From contig CM042688.1 of the NCBI GenBank assembly GCA_023614405.1, positions 442,918,028 through 442,982,027 of the forward strand: DNA of 64,000 bases. The letters run 5' to 3'. Under the pieces are notes generated by a model. It was given only the letters and a program-made list of their open reading frames with translations, searched no databases and was not told the origin of the DNA. This document shows positions 55,201-64,000 of this stretch, piece after piece. The position numbers and the translations under genes were made by a program. This DNA comes from Avena insularis. Its lineage: Eukaryota; Streptophyta; Magnoliopsida; Poales; Poaceae. Position 1 is the first letter of the stretch; each line of letters begins with the position of its first letter.

Positions 55201-56421
55201 TCGGTTCTGTTGAAGGTTATTTCTTGTTCTGACCAATGAAGATACTCCGGCGTAGGGGTGGCATTGTTACTTCCATGTTCACTTGTCTAGTGATCAGCTT
55301 CTGTGTTCTATTAGAGGGCCATCCTTTCTGGATCATCGGCATTGCTCCTTTTCATCTAGGGTACTCGTCTTCTTGGTTTGTTGTGTTTTGCGGCTGTCCC
55401 ACTAGCTGATGCCCTGATGGTGGTGGTGCACCGATAGCAAAAGCACCAGGTGTAGTAGCATAGCTTGAGTTTGCTACTTCAGTTGCCCGTGCGTTGCATA
55501 GCTCTTTCATTTTTAAGAATGTTCAACAATACTTTAGGAAGTGATTGGATTGCCTCTTGCTTGTCAAGTCGACATAGAAGTGCATATTTCATGGTCCTTC
55601 CAATATTTCTCCTGCTGACATAGGTGGATCTCGACTTTTTGGCTGGTACGGTTGATGCGGTTGGCTTCTATCGGTGTCATCCCTACAACTACGGTACCCG
55701 TTGTTGAGATCGTTGCTTCGTTGGTTGTCCCCTCTAGAGAAACTAGCTGCAACATAACTTGGTGTTCCACTGAGTTTTTGATAATGTTCCACTGCTGGAC
55801 GAAAGCTCGTATTGAGTCTCCTGGTTTTTTTTACAAGCTCACAATTGTTCCAGAGATGTTGGTCGCTTGAATGTGGATTAGAAATTTCTGATAAATTTGT
55901 TCTCAATATCGTTCCAACTATTGATAGAATCTTCGGGTATTTGTCTTATCCAAGAGCGTGTTGCACTGGTTAGGTGCAACTGCAAGCTTTGCATTGCACT
56001 AGCCTTGGAGCCACCTTGTAGTTTGATTGTTGCCAGATAGTCTAATAACCAGGCTTCAGGTTCTTGGAGGCCATCTTATTTCTGACGACCATGAGGTAAT
56101 TTGAAGTCTTTTGGTACTGGAGTCTTCCGAACCCGTCGGGTAAAGCAACTAGCTCCACATAGCTCTTGGTATTCTTCGCTTTCACTGTCATAGTATCTTC
56201 GACTGCTACGCTCTTCCGTAGATCGATTGATCCTTCTTTGTGTAATATCATTTCTTGCATCATTCTGTGGCTCTGATCCTGATAAGTGGACATGATGTGG
56301 CGATCATGATCGTCGGGTGTGACCTACTTGCCGACGGATGCTGCGATGGCATGGGGATCTGTCGGGTTACCGCGTGGTTCCTTACTCTTCCTGCGCAATA
56401 GATGCTCCTACCATTCCGGGT
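55201..56421 (-). pseudogene. gag: F1 gag, C-terminal half
   Basis: The capsid domain is recognisable but broken (NYLMVVRNKMASKN and a stretch near 55906-55589 with RRLNTSFRPAVEHYQKLSG). A nucleocapsid-like end near 55560-55500 reads SKRQSNHFLKYC. The first half and 5' LTR are missing because the right Copia begins at 56422. Confidence 0.6.
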
Positions 56422-56727
56422 TGAAAGAACATTTTATGATCCCTTGTGTTTTGCGTGTTAGATAACAATACCGTGGAATTTCTCATGTGCGCTAAGTGCT
56501 ACAGGAAAGAAATTGTGTGGTTGGGGGCCGGATTATCCGCCCCCATCAAGGGCCGGATAATCCGGCCTGACCCTCTTGTCCAGAGTTGGCTGTGTGCGTG
56601 CTTCTGTCTGGGGGCAGATTATCCCCTGGACAATCCGTGGCTGGGGCGGAATTTTTCCCCAGCCGGATATTCCGGCCTACTCTTGGGCCGGATAATCTGG
56701 CCCCCAGGAGAAGTGACCAAGGATGTC
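56422..56727 (+). repeat. Right Copia 5' LTR, first part
   Basis: It begins TGAAAGAACATTTTATGATC and ends ATGTC, where element C was inserted. Its last 125 bases are the first unit of a repeat array continued at 62919. Confidence 0.85.
56723..56727. repeat. Target-site duplication ATGTC, left of element C
   Basis: Repeated exactly at 62914-62918; Copia LTR sequence continues on both sides. Confidence 0.95.
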
Positions 56728-58123
56728 TGATACATTGCAAATGTATCTATAATTTTTGATGTTCCATGCTTGGTTTTTATCTACTTTCTTGTGTTTTCTC
56801 CACACTTTGGAGTACTTTTCATATGATTTCTTGAACTAACCTATTAACAAGAGCCACAATGCCAGTTGCCTGTTTTTGGTTCCAGGAAGTCAGAAAATGA
56901 ATATTCTCGGAATTGGACGGGACAAAAGCCAAAGTTACTATTTTCCCAGAAGACTCACGGAGCCAGAAGGAGAGTCGGAGAGGGGCCACAGGGTGGCCAC
57001 ACCACCCCTCGGCGCGGGCAACCCTAGGCCGCGCCAGGGCATGGTGTGGGCCCCCTGGCCAGCCATCGACCTTGCCTCTTTTGCCTATAAGAGCCTCGCG
57101 ATAACAAAACCCTAGAGGATCAATCAGAAATCCACGAAAAGTTCCGCTGCGCCGCCGCCACCGAAGGGGAGATTCGGGGGACAGAAAGTCTCTGTTCCGG
57201 CACCCTGCCGGGACGGGGAAGTGCCCTCGGAGCCATCTCCATCGATCTCCACCACGGCTGATTCCCATGATGAGGAGAGAGTAATTCTCTCTCGAGGCTA
57301 AGGGTTCTACCGGTAGCTATGTGTTCATGTCTCTCTCTATGAATGATCATATTGTGATCATGAGCTTTGTAATCTAGTAGATCTACCTTGCTACTCAAGT
57401 GCTTTAATAGATCTCTGCTCTCCCCATGTGTGTGAAAGTGACAGCGTGCACACCATTGTGGCATTTAGGCTAGAGATTTCAAATACTTGTTATGAGTTAT
57501 ATTTGGAGTTGGATGTCTTTATGAAATTGTGGTGTTTGTTGGACTCATCTAGTGCTCAAGGTGACAGTGTGGAGTTTTCTAGATGGGAAAGCCTTACTTT
57601 GAGGTGTGCTGTTATAGCCCTACCAACGATTAGAGTGTCCAACCAGAGAGTAGTTCAGCGTAGTATCATAGAGAAGAATATATTTATATGAGAGTGTTCA
57701 CTAGTGAAAGTATGATCCCTAGGCCTTGTTTCTAAGCACTAAAACACCGTTTGCTATTAGATCTGTTACATGTTTGCTTGCTTCCTTCTTTATTTCAGTT
57801 TTCCTATAGTCTCTTCCACGCCATCAAGCTATTTTCTCGCACCGTTACCACTTATAATTATCTATACCACTTGTATTTCACTATCTCTTCGCCGAACTTG
57901 TGCACCTATATACCTGACAAGTGTATTGGGTGTGTTGGGGACACAAGATACTTCTTGTATCTTGATTGCAGGGTTGCTTGAGAGGGAATACCTTTGACCA
58001 CTTCCTCCCTGAGTTCGATAAACCTTGGGTGATCCACTTAAGGGAAAACTTGCTGCTATTCTACAAACCTCTGCACTTGGAGGCCCAACAACTGTCTACA
58101 AGAATAGAAGTGCGTAGACATCA
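56728..58123 (+). repeat. Element C 5' LTR
   Basis: It starts TGATACATTGCAAATG and ends GTGCGTAGACATCA. It contains the segment of about 340 bases (56942-57280), including TATAAG at 57086, that the 3' LTR has lost. Confidence 0.95.
57086..57091 (+). promoter_or_regulatory. TATA box in element C 5' LTR
   Basis: TATAAG in the context TTTTGCCTATAAGAGCC, at the equivalent place to the TATA box of A (6803). Confidence 0.6.
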
Positions 58124-58133
58124 AGCTATTTTC

Positions 58134-58151
58134 TGGCGCCGTTGCAGGGAG
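58134..58151 (+). other. Primer-binding site, element C
   Basis: TGGCGCCGTTGCAGGGAG begins 11 bases after the LTR, with the first 12 bases matching the tRNA-Asp complement. Confidence 0.8.
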
Positions 58152-58293
58152 GTAAAAGGTATTCACACCGGAGGATTAAAGAAGAAGAACCTCCCACGGC
58201 AAACGCCTATTTTCTGGTGTGAGTACTCGAAGTTATTTCTTTTAGATTCTGCAATTTTGTCTTTTTGTTTCTTGTTTTCACCAGCTAGGCTGA

Positions 58294-59094
58294 ATGGAAA
58301 ACAACAAAAAAGTTAGAGAACTTTTTAGAATTTTTCCTAATGTAGAACATGAGTTCTTTGAAAAGAAAATTAAAAAACCCATGGAACTTTCTTTGCATGC
58401 TAATAGCAATGTTATTAGTATGAATCTTTTGAACACCTTTGTTACTAATGCTATGGAAGCATCTAAACTTGGGGAAGTTGGTTTTTATGAAAATGATCTT
58501 TTTATTTCCCCAGCTTTGGAAGATAGCTATTGTATTGCTTATGATGATACAAAACCTCCAATATATGATGATTACAATCATGAATATGATATTTTCAGTC
58601 CACCTACTATTGAGGAGAAAATTAATGATTACAATATGCCTCCTATATTTGATGATTATGGTGATGAGAATAATAATGATAGCTATTTTGTTGAATTTGC
58701 TCCCACCACAATTAATGAGAATGACTATGCTTATGTGGAGAGTAGTAATCATTTTATGCATGTGGCTCATGATAAGAATGTTTTATGCGACAGTTATATT
58801 GTTAATTTTATTCATTTTGCTACTGAAAGTTATTATGAGAGAGGGAAACATGGTCTTATGTATCCCAATAATATTAAGTTTCCCCTCTTTATGTCGAAAG
58901 TCTTGAAGTTGCACTTGTTTTGCTTTACTATGCTTGTTGCTTTGTGCTTTCATGACTTGTTTCTTTACAAGATTCCTATGCATAGGAAGTGGGTTAGACT
59001 TAAATGTGCTTTGAATTTGCTTCTTGATGCTCTCTTTTACTTCAATTCATATTTCTTAAGTGAGCATCTTCTCAAACTATCAAACCTAACTTAA
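58294..59094 (+). CDS. Element C fused ORF, 266 codons (gag N-terminus plus C-terminal module)
   Basis: The start is at MENNKKVRELFRIFPNVEHE, as in A. Residues 1-78 match the start of A gag; from about residue 80 (EDSYCIAYDDT) it matches the C-terminal frame of A, including the D/N/Y-rich part, YYERGKHG, a hydrophobic stretch (FPLFMSKVLKLHLFCF and onward) and the end HLLKLSNLT. The capsid domain, zinc knuckle and basic linker are missing. The frame is uninterrupted across the join, while A is broken here. Function unknown; a role in packaging or membrane contact is only a guess. Confidence 0.8.
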   Translation: MENNKKVRELFRIFPNVEHEFFEKKIKKPMELSLHANSNVISMNLLNTFVTNAMEASKLGEVGFYENDLFISPALEDSYCIAYDDTKPPIYDDYNHEYDIFSPPTIEEKINDYNMPPIFDDYGDENNNDSYFVEFAPTTINENDYAYVESSNHFMHVAHDKNVLCDSYIVNFIHFATESYYERGKHGLMYPNNIKFPLFMSKVLKLHLFCFTMLVALCFHDLFLYKIPMHRKWVRLKCALNLLLDALFYFNSYFLSEHLLKLSNLT

Positions 59095-61830
59095 AGGCAT
59101 TAAAAAAAGTACTTATTGGGAGATAACCCAAAAGTTTTAGATGAGTCTTGGAAGTTATTATCTCTATAATAACCTCTCCTTATCCTTTTTATTTGCTTTT
59201 GGTGCCAAGAGTAACCTCTAATGAGGGAGAAGTAATGATTGGGAAAGTTGCTGTCCCGAAACAGATTTCTATGCTTCACCGTAAAAATTCGTGTAAAATC
59301 TCTGAACGTCCTTTTGAGGCGTGAATTTTTGTGCTTCTTCCCCAGGTTGTTATCTAACTTTTGTTAGTTCAACACTTTTCGATTTGAGCAACAGAAGGTC
59401 TTAGAAAAAATTAGTTTTTACCTTCTGGTCTGTTTTGACAGATTTCTGCCATTATTTGCATTTGCTTCTTGTTGGTTCCTTTTTGAGTTCTTTTGGGGAA
59501 CTGATATTTTCAAGGGAAGTGCTACAGTAGCTTGTGTTTTAGTGGAAGTTTTATTGGTGTTGAAACTGAACCCAAAGACTTCTTATCTTGAGTGCACTAA
59601 TGTTGCTAATAAAGATTGTGTGAAGTTTTGTATGAAGAAAACATTTCAGGTGTATGGAAGGAATGAGTAATGAGATGAAGGATGGACTAAAGCTCAAGCT
59701 TGCGGATGCCATGCGTGTCACCCCAAGAAATATCCAAGAAGTACAAGCGTCAAAGCTTGGGGATGCCCAAGGCACCCCCCTCTTCATCAATAAAAATCCC
59801 AGGTTTCTTACAAACGCTTCATTTGTATTGTTTCATGCACAGTTGTGTTGTTCTTGGAGCGTCTTCTTTTTCATTTTTTGTTTTGGTTTTCGCTTGCTTG
59901 GTTTTCTTAGTTTGCTGAATAAATTGGTTGGACCCCTCTTTCATACATTGGTTTTCAAATAGTTTGGTTTGATTTGGAAAAGAGTAGGAAAGCTCATGCT
60001 TAAGTGGTAAAGAGAGTTTGTTTTTGACTGTGGCCTATGCTTTGTCATGCCATGCTTGATATTGTTTTGGCTTTATGCTTAGTATTCTTTGCTAAAGCAT
60101 GACTTGTTATAAACAATTGAGATTGCTTAATGTGCCTTGGATGAATCATGCGTTGTTTTAGCATATTAACGCATAGTATAGTGGTATTCTCCTTTGATGC
60201 TTTATTTGGGTTGACTTGGAGCATGCTCACACCATGTTATGACTATCTCAAGTCACCATAGCCTTTATGATCCTTTAGTTTTCAACTTGTAGTATCACTT
60301 TATGCTTTGATCAATAATGTTTTGTCGCTCTACATGATTATGGCCATTATTGCTCTCTTAGTTTGTCGCTCCCAGTCTTTTGCTAGCCTCCATAACCAAG
60401 TATGAGTTCCACTCATGCATCCAACTCCTTAAACCAAGTTATTCCAAAGAGGCCACCATACCTACCTACTAGCTTATGATATTCCAAGTATATTCATGCT
60501 TTTGTTTACCTTCCGAATTAAACTTGTTATGAGAAAACTAGTGATTAAAGCGCTCACGAACTTGATGGCACACTTTACTTTTCTTGTCCTTAATAAACTT
60601 GAACCATTGTGTCGTCTATGTTGTATATGCTTGCACTTATTTGTTGGGGATTAGTAGAACCATGCTTTCATGGGGAACGCTTTCAACATTGCACTTGGTA
60701 CTTGTACCTAGTTGATATCATGCTATTTTGTATATGGATGTCGTCGGTGTGAAATGAAAGGGGAGCTTGTAAGTCCATGGAGTTATGTATATGTGTTAGA
60801 GAAATGCCTGGGCTGCTGGTCTAATCCATGCTAACATGGTGGAAACCTGTAGCGTAACCATAATGAGCTGTCTATGAAGCATTCTTCTTATAAAAAAGTG
60901 TCCTATATTGAGAAAAAGAAAGAGAAAAAGAAAAAAAGAAGAGATTATGAAAAGAGGAAAGAGAGAAAAAAGCACCATATTCCCATGGTAAATAAGAAAA
61001 TTGTTGAGATGCTCGTTGTCTACTTGCCTTTTCATTTTGATATGGGGATTCTTCCGTATCATCGGGCAAGGGGTACCCCGTTGGCGGTTCTCTATGATAC
61101 ACATGTACTTACGATGACAAGAACTTACTGGTGACTAAACTTGAGTAGCATGAGGAGAGGCCCTCGTATACAAGGGACATGAGATTTCTGACTTATACTA
61201 CATCAAGCATGTACACCATAGTTTGTTCACTTTAACCTTAATCACTTCAAGATCCTTATGATAGGGGCAATGAGAGCTGAAAGCTATTAAGTACCATAAT
61301 TTTTGGAAGCTCTTTATGAGACTTGAATCCCTGCTTCCTTCTATGAAGGCCTTTCTTTTACTTTTATGTTGAGTCTCCACCTTCTACCTTTATGCACATA
61401 CTTTGAGAGCATAGTGGACATTCTTAGTTCTATGTGCATTGTCCCAAGACTTGTTGATTGATGCATAGCTTTGATATTGCTTGTTTTAAACTATTTGTAT
61501 CTAGTCACTCTTATGAACTTTGAAGGTGTCCTATGCATTTATATTTGCTACTCTATAAGGGACAAGCTGAATGCCATTATGCTATGTTTTCTTTATGTGA
61601 AACAAACAAACGTCTTGCAAAGCATTGTTATTCATGAATCTTTTGTTTGTATCTTTTCATGTTGCAACATAGTTGCTATGTCTTATTGCTAGAACTTTAT
61701 CTTTCATGTTATGATTGAAGTAATATGATCCCAGCTTTGAATGTTTTACAAATACTTTGATCAAGTCTTTGATGGTGCATGTCACCTCAAAAATTATTCT
61801 TTTTATCACTTACCTACTCGAGGACGAGTA
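59095..61830 (+). other. Element C 3' non-coding internal region
   Basis: No coding sequence. It is collinear with 3748-6415 in A, including the purine-rich tract (60905-60975, runs of GAAAAAGAAAGAG). It starts right after the ORF stop with CTTAAAGGCATTAAA. Confidence 0.8.
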
Positions 61831-61850
61831 GGAGTTAAGCTTGGGGATGT
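61831..61850 (+). other. Polypurine tract, element C
   Basis: GGAGTTAAGCTTGGGGATGT directly precedes the 3' LTR. Confidence 0.75.
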
Positions 61851-62913
61851 TGATACATTGCAAATGTATCTATAATTTTTGATGTTCCATGCTTGGTTTT
61901 ATCTACTTTCTTGTGTTTTGCCCACACTTTGGAGTACTTTTCATATGATTTCTTGGACTAACCTATTAACAAGAGCCATAGTGCCAGTTGCCTGTTTTCT
62001 GCTGTTTTTGGTTCCAGGAAGTCAGAAAATGAATATTCTCGGAATTGGACGGGAAAAAAGCTAAAGTTACTATGATTTCTCTCGAGGCTAAGGGTTCTAC
62101 CGGTAGATATGTGTTCATCTCTCTCTCTATGCATGATCATATTGTGATCATGAGATTTGTAATCTAGTAGATCTACCTTGCTACTCAAGTGATTTAATAG
62201 ATCTCTGCTCTCCCCATGTGTGTGAAAGTGACAGCGTGCACACCATGGTGGCACTTAGGCTATAGATTTCAAATACTTGTTATGAGTTATATTTGGACTT
62301 GGATGTATTTATGAAATTGTGGTGTTTGTTGGACTCATCTAGTGCTCAAGGTGACAGTGTGGGGTTTTCTAGATGGGAAAGGCTTACTTTGAGGTGTGCT
62401 GTTGTAGCCCTACCAACAATTAGAGTGTCCAACCGGAGAGTAGTTCAGCGTAGTATCATTGAGAAGAATATATTTATATGAGAGTGTTCACTAGTGAAAG
62501 TATGATCCCTAGGTCTTGTTTCTAAGCACTGAAACACCGTTTGCTATTAGATCTGTTACATGTTTGCTTGCTTGCTTCTTTATTTCAGTTTTCCTATAGT
62601 CTCTTCCACGCCATCAAGATATTTTCTCGCACTGTTACCACTTATAATTATCTATACCACTTGTATTTCACTATCTCTTCGCCGAACTAGTGCACCTATA
62701 CACCTGACAAGTGTATTGGGTGTGTTGGGGACACAAGAGACTTCTTGTATCTTGATTGCAGGGTTGCTTGAGAGGGAATACCTTTGATCACTTCCTCCCT
62801 GAGTTCGATAAACCTTGGGTGATCCACTTAAGGGAAAACTTGCTGCTGTTCTACAAACCTCTGCACTTGGAGGCCCAACAACTGTCTACAAGAATAGAAG
62901 TGCGTAGACATCA
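61851..62913 (+). repeat. Element C 3' LTR with internal deletion
   Basis: It starts TGATACATTGC and ends ACATCA before ATGTC. Relative to the 5' LTR it lacks about 340 bases after AAAGTTACTAT (62076), including the TATA box. Confidence 0.95.
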
Positions 62914-62918
62914 ATGTC
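62914..62918. repeat. Target-site duplication ATGTC, right of element C
   Basis: Partner of 56723-56727. Confidence 0.95.
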
Positions 62919-63190
62919 TCGGCGCGAGTCTCTGTCTGGGGGCAGATTTTCCCCTGGACAATCCAAAGTTGGGGAGGATTTTCTCCCCCAGCCGGATAAT
63001 CCGGCCCTCCTCTTGGGCCGGATAATCTGGTCCCCAGGTGGAGCTGCCAAGGATGGTTCGGCGCGAGATTCTATTCGGGGTCAGTCTTTCCCCCGGATAA
63101 TCCGAGTCTCGGGTGGAGTTTTCCCCAGGCCGGATAATCTGGCCCTCACATGGGCTGGATAATCCGGCCCCAGATGACTCCAACGGCTCT
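62919..63190 (+). repeat. Tandem repeat units in Copia LTR with CCGGATAATCCGG motifs
   Basis: Two units of about 135 bp (62919-63057 and 63058-63190) follow the first unit at 56602-56727. Each has GGGGNCAGNNTTTCCCC-like sequence, a CCCCAG-CCGGATAATCCGGCC core and GGGCCGGATAATCTGG near the end. Confidence 0.8.
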
Positions 63191-63920
63191 GTCTAGACAG
63201 GGGGTATAAAAGTCCCATTGACCCCTCCTGTCAGATCTCTTGATTCATTCGAAAAAGTTTAGACCTGTTGCAAAAGATCTCATCCAAGATCTCCCACTTC
63301 AACCACCAGAAGGCTTCGACCTTTGGGGGAATTCAAGGAGGAGACATCATTCATTGTCATCACTGATCAAGCGCTTCAACTCCTCTACATTCACTTGGAG
63401 AATCCCTAATCTAGTATTCTTGTTAATATCTAGATCTTGTGTTTTGTTATTGATAACAATTGTTCTTGTGGAAGCTTGTTGTCATTATAGGAGCCTCCAA
63501 TTCGGTTGTCGAGTTGTTCCCCGCTAGTTGTGTGAAGGCACCGGTTCCCGCCTCGAAGGGTTCCAATAGTGGAAAGGTGGATCAGGCCTTTGGTGGCGAG
63601 ATCCACCGGAGAACAGGGTGAGGCCTATTGTGGTGTGGTGGTCTTAGTACCGCCCACCCCTCCAACGCAGATGTACTTCCCTTAACAAGGAACGAACTTC
63701 GGTAAAAAAATCCTGTGTCTCCACGTGCTCCACTACGGTTTCCTCGTTCCTCTCTTACTCGCCTTTACTCGCTAGTAGTTAGGTTTGCATATAGGGAAAT
63801 TCTACATAGTCGCATATCTAGAGAATTTACCTTTTGTGTCAAGCCTAAAATTGAAAAAGCATTAAAATTTGAAGTGGCACCTATTCACCCCCCCTCTAGG
63901 TGCCCACACGATCCATTTCA
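62919..63920 (+). repeat. Right Copia 5' LTR, second part
   Basis: It resumes after ATGTC with TCGGCGCGAGTC and ends CGATCCATTTCA, two bases before the primer site. With 56422-56727 the LTR is about 1.31 kb. GGGGGTATAAAAGTC near 63200 is the likely TATA box. Confidence 0.85.
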
Positions 63921-63922
63921 AT

Positions 63923-63934
63923 TGGTATCAGAGT
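63923..63934 (+). other. Primer-binding site, tRNA-Met type, right Copia
   Basis: TGGTATCAGAGT matches the initiator tRNA-Met complement TGGTATCAGAGC with one change, two bases after the LTR end. Confidence 0.85.
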
Positions 63935-63972
63935 CCCGGCTCTTTATTCGGGCTTAACCGCCTAAGAGAAGT

Positions 63973-64000
63973 ATGTGTACTAAGGAAAATGGGAATGAGG
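63973..64000 (+). CDS. gag: Right Copia gag, first codons (cut by window end)
   Basis: ATGTGTACTAAGGAAAATGG opens a frame where the left copy has ATGGGCACTAAG. Only nine codons are visible. Confidence 0.6.

Larger units (their letters stand above)
48661..56421 (-). mobile_element. Element F1: Tat-lineage Gypsy element with pol deleted, minus strand
   Basis: Read on the minus strand: gag (56421 leftward), protease, the first codons of RT, then a junction straight to the region after pol, then the antisense gene, polypurine-like repeats and the LTR at 49050-48661. RT core, RNase H and integrase are gone. The 5' LTR and gag start are cut off at 56421 by the right Copia element. Confidence 0.75.
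56728..62913 (+). mobile_element. Element C: complete short Athila-like non-autonomous retrotransposon
   Basis: TGATAC to ACATCA with a perfect 5-bp duplication. It is 6186 bp with LTRs of 1396 and 1063 bp, a tRNA-Asp-type primer site, one 266-codon ORF, a long non-coding region and a polypurine tract. Its ORF joins the first and last parts of the frames in element A and has no capsid, protease or pol. It is the youngest-looking insertion in the window. Confidence 0.95.
56422..64000 (+). mobile_element. Copia element (right copy), plus strand, LTR split by element C
   Basis: The 5' LTR (56422-56727 and 62919-63920) is followed by a tRNA-Met primer site and the first gag codons. It is the same family as the left Copia, whose LTR has the same opening, the same CCGGATAATCCGG motifs and the same gag start. 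The rest lies beyond the window. Confidence 0.85.

Noticed and set aside
1..64000. Host protein-coding, tRNA or rRNA gene
   Set aside because: All long frames with recognisable domains belong to LTR retrotransposons, and I saw no cloverleaf or rRNA-like sequence.

Overview
The window is intergenic, repeat-derived DNA from a plant, most likely a large-genome pooid grass. Essentially all of it is nested LTR retrotransposons, and I found no host gene, rRNA, tRNA or CRISPR array. The grass call rests on Athila-like Gypsy elements with LTRs starting TGATACATTGC and tRNA-Asp-type primer sites, Tat-lineage Gypsy elements with two RNase H domains and antisense genes, and Copia elements with a Maximus/SIRE-like gag. 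The family assignments are recognition from memory, not searches.

Layout. (1) 1-7806: pol-less Athila-like element A, its 5' end outside the window, inserted in a Copia element. (2) 7807-11030 and 41226-42565: that Copia element on the minus strand (integrase, protease, gag, then its 5' LTR), split by element B. (3) 11031-41225: B, a Tat-lineage Gypsy element with target duplication GGTAG. Its gag is interrupted by D (13205-30813, pol-less, Athila-like, CGCAT/CACAT). D in turn holds E (about 14811-25267), a Tat-lineage element that lost its 5' LTR but keeps gag, protease, RT, RNase H, integrase, an antisense gene and a 3' LTR. (4) 42566-45229: a chromovirus-like LTR fragment and unassigned sequence. 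(5) 45230-56421: two minus-strand Tat-lineage elements, F2 and F1, that appear to share one LTR. (6) 56422-64000: a second Copia element of the same family, plus strand, its 5' LTR split by the complete short element C (56728-62913, perfect duplication ATGTC).

The insertion order reads directly from the interruptions: Copia, then B, D and E on the left (A entered the Copia separately), and Copia then C on the right. Nothing here looks autonomous. A, C and D lack pol; B has lost catalytic residues of both RT and integrase; E has stops and frameshifts, including a stop at the integrase catalytic glutamate; F1 and F2 carry large pol deletions.

The most interesting signal is a set of spliced genes carried antisense between integrase and 3' LTR in three Tat-type elements (E 20892-24497, B 36076-39801, F1 50333-54084). 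They share an N-terminal domain resembling the Pfam family named 'putative gypsy type transposon', an acidic middle region, coiled coils and a conserved C-terminal exon, with short GT-AG introns of about 75-95 nt. The same 3' regions hold repeated polypurine-like motifs next to hairpins that show a compensatory base-pair change.
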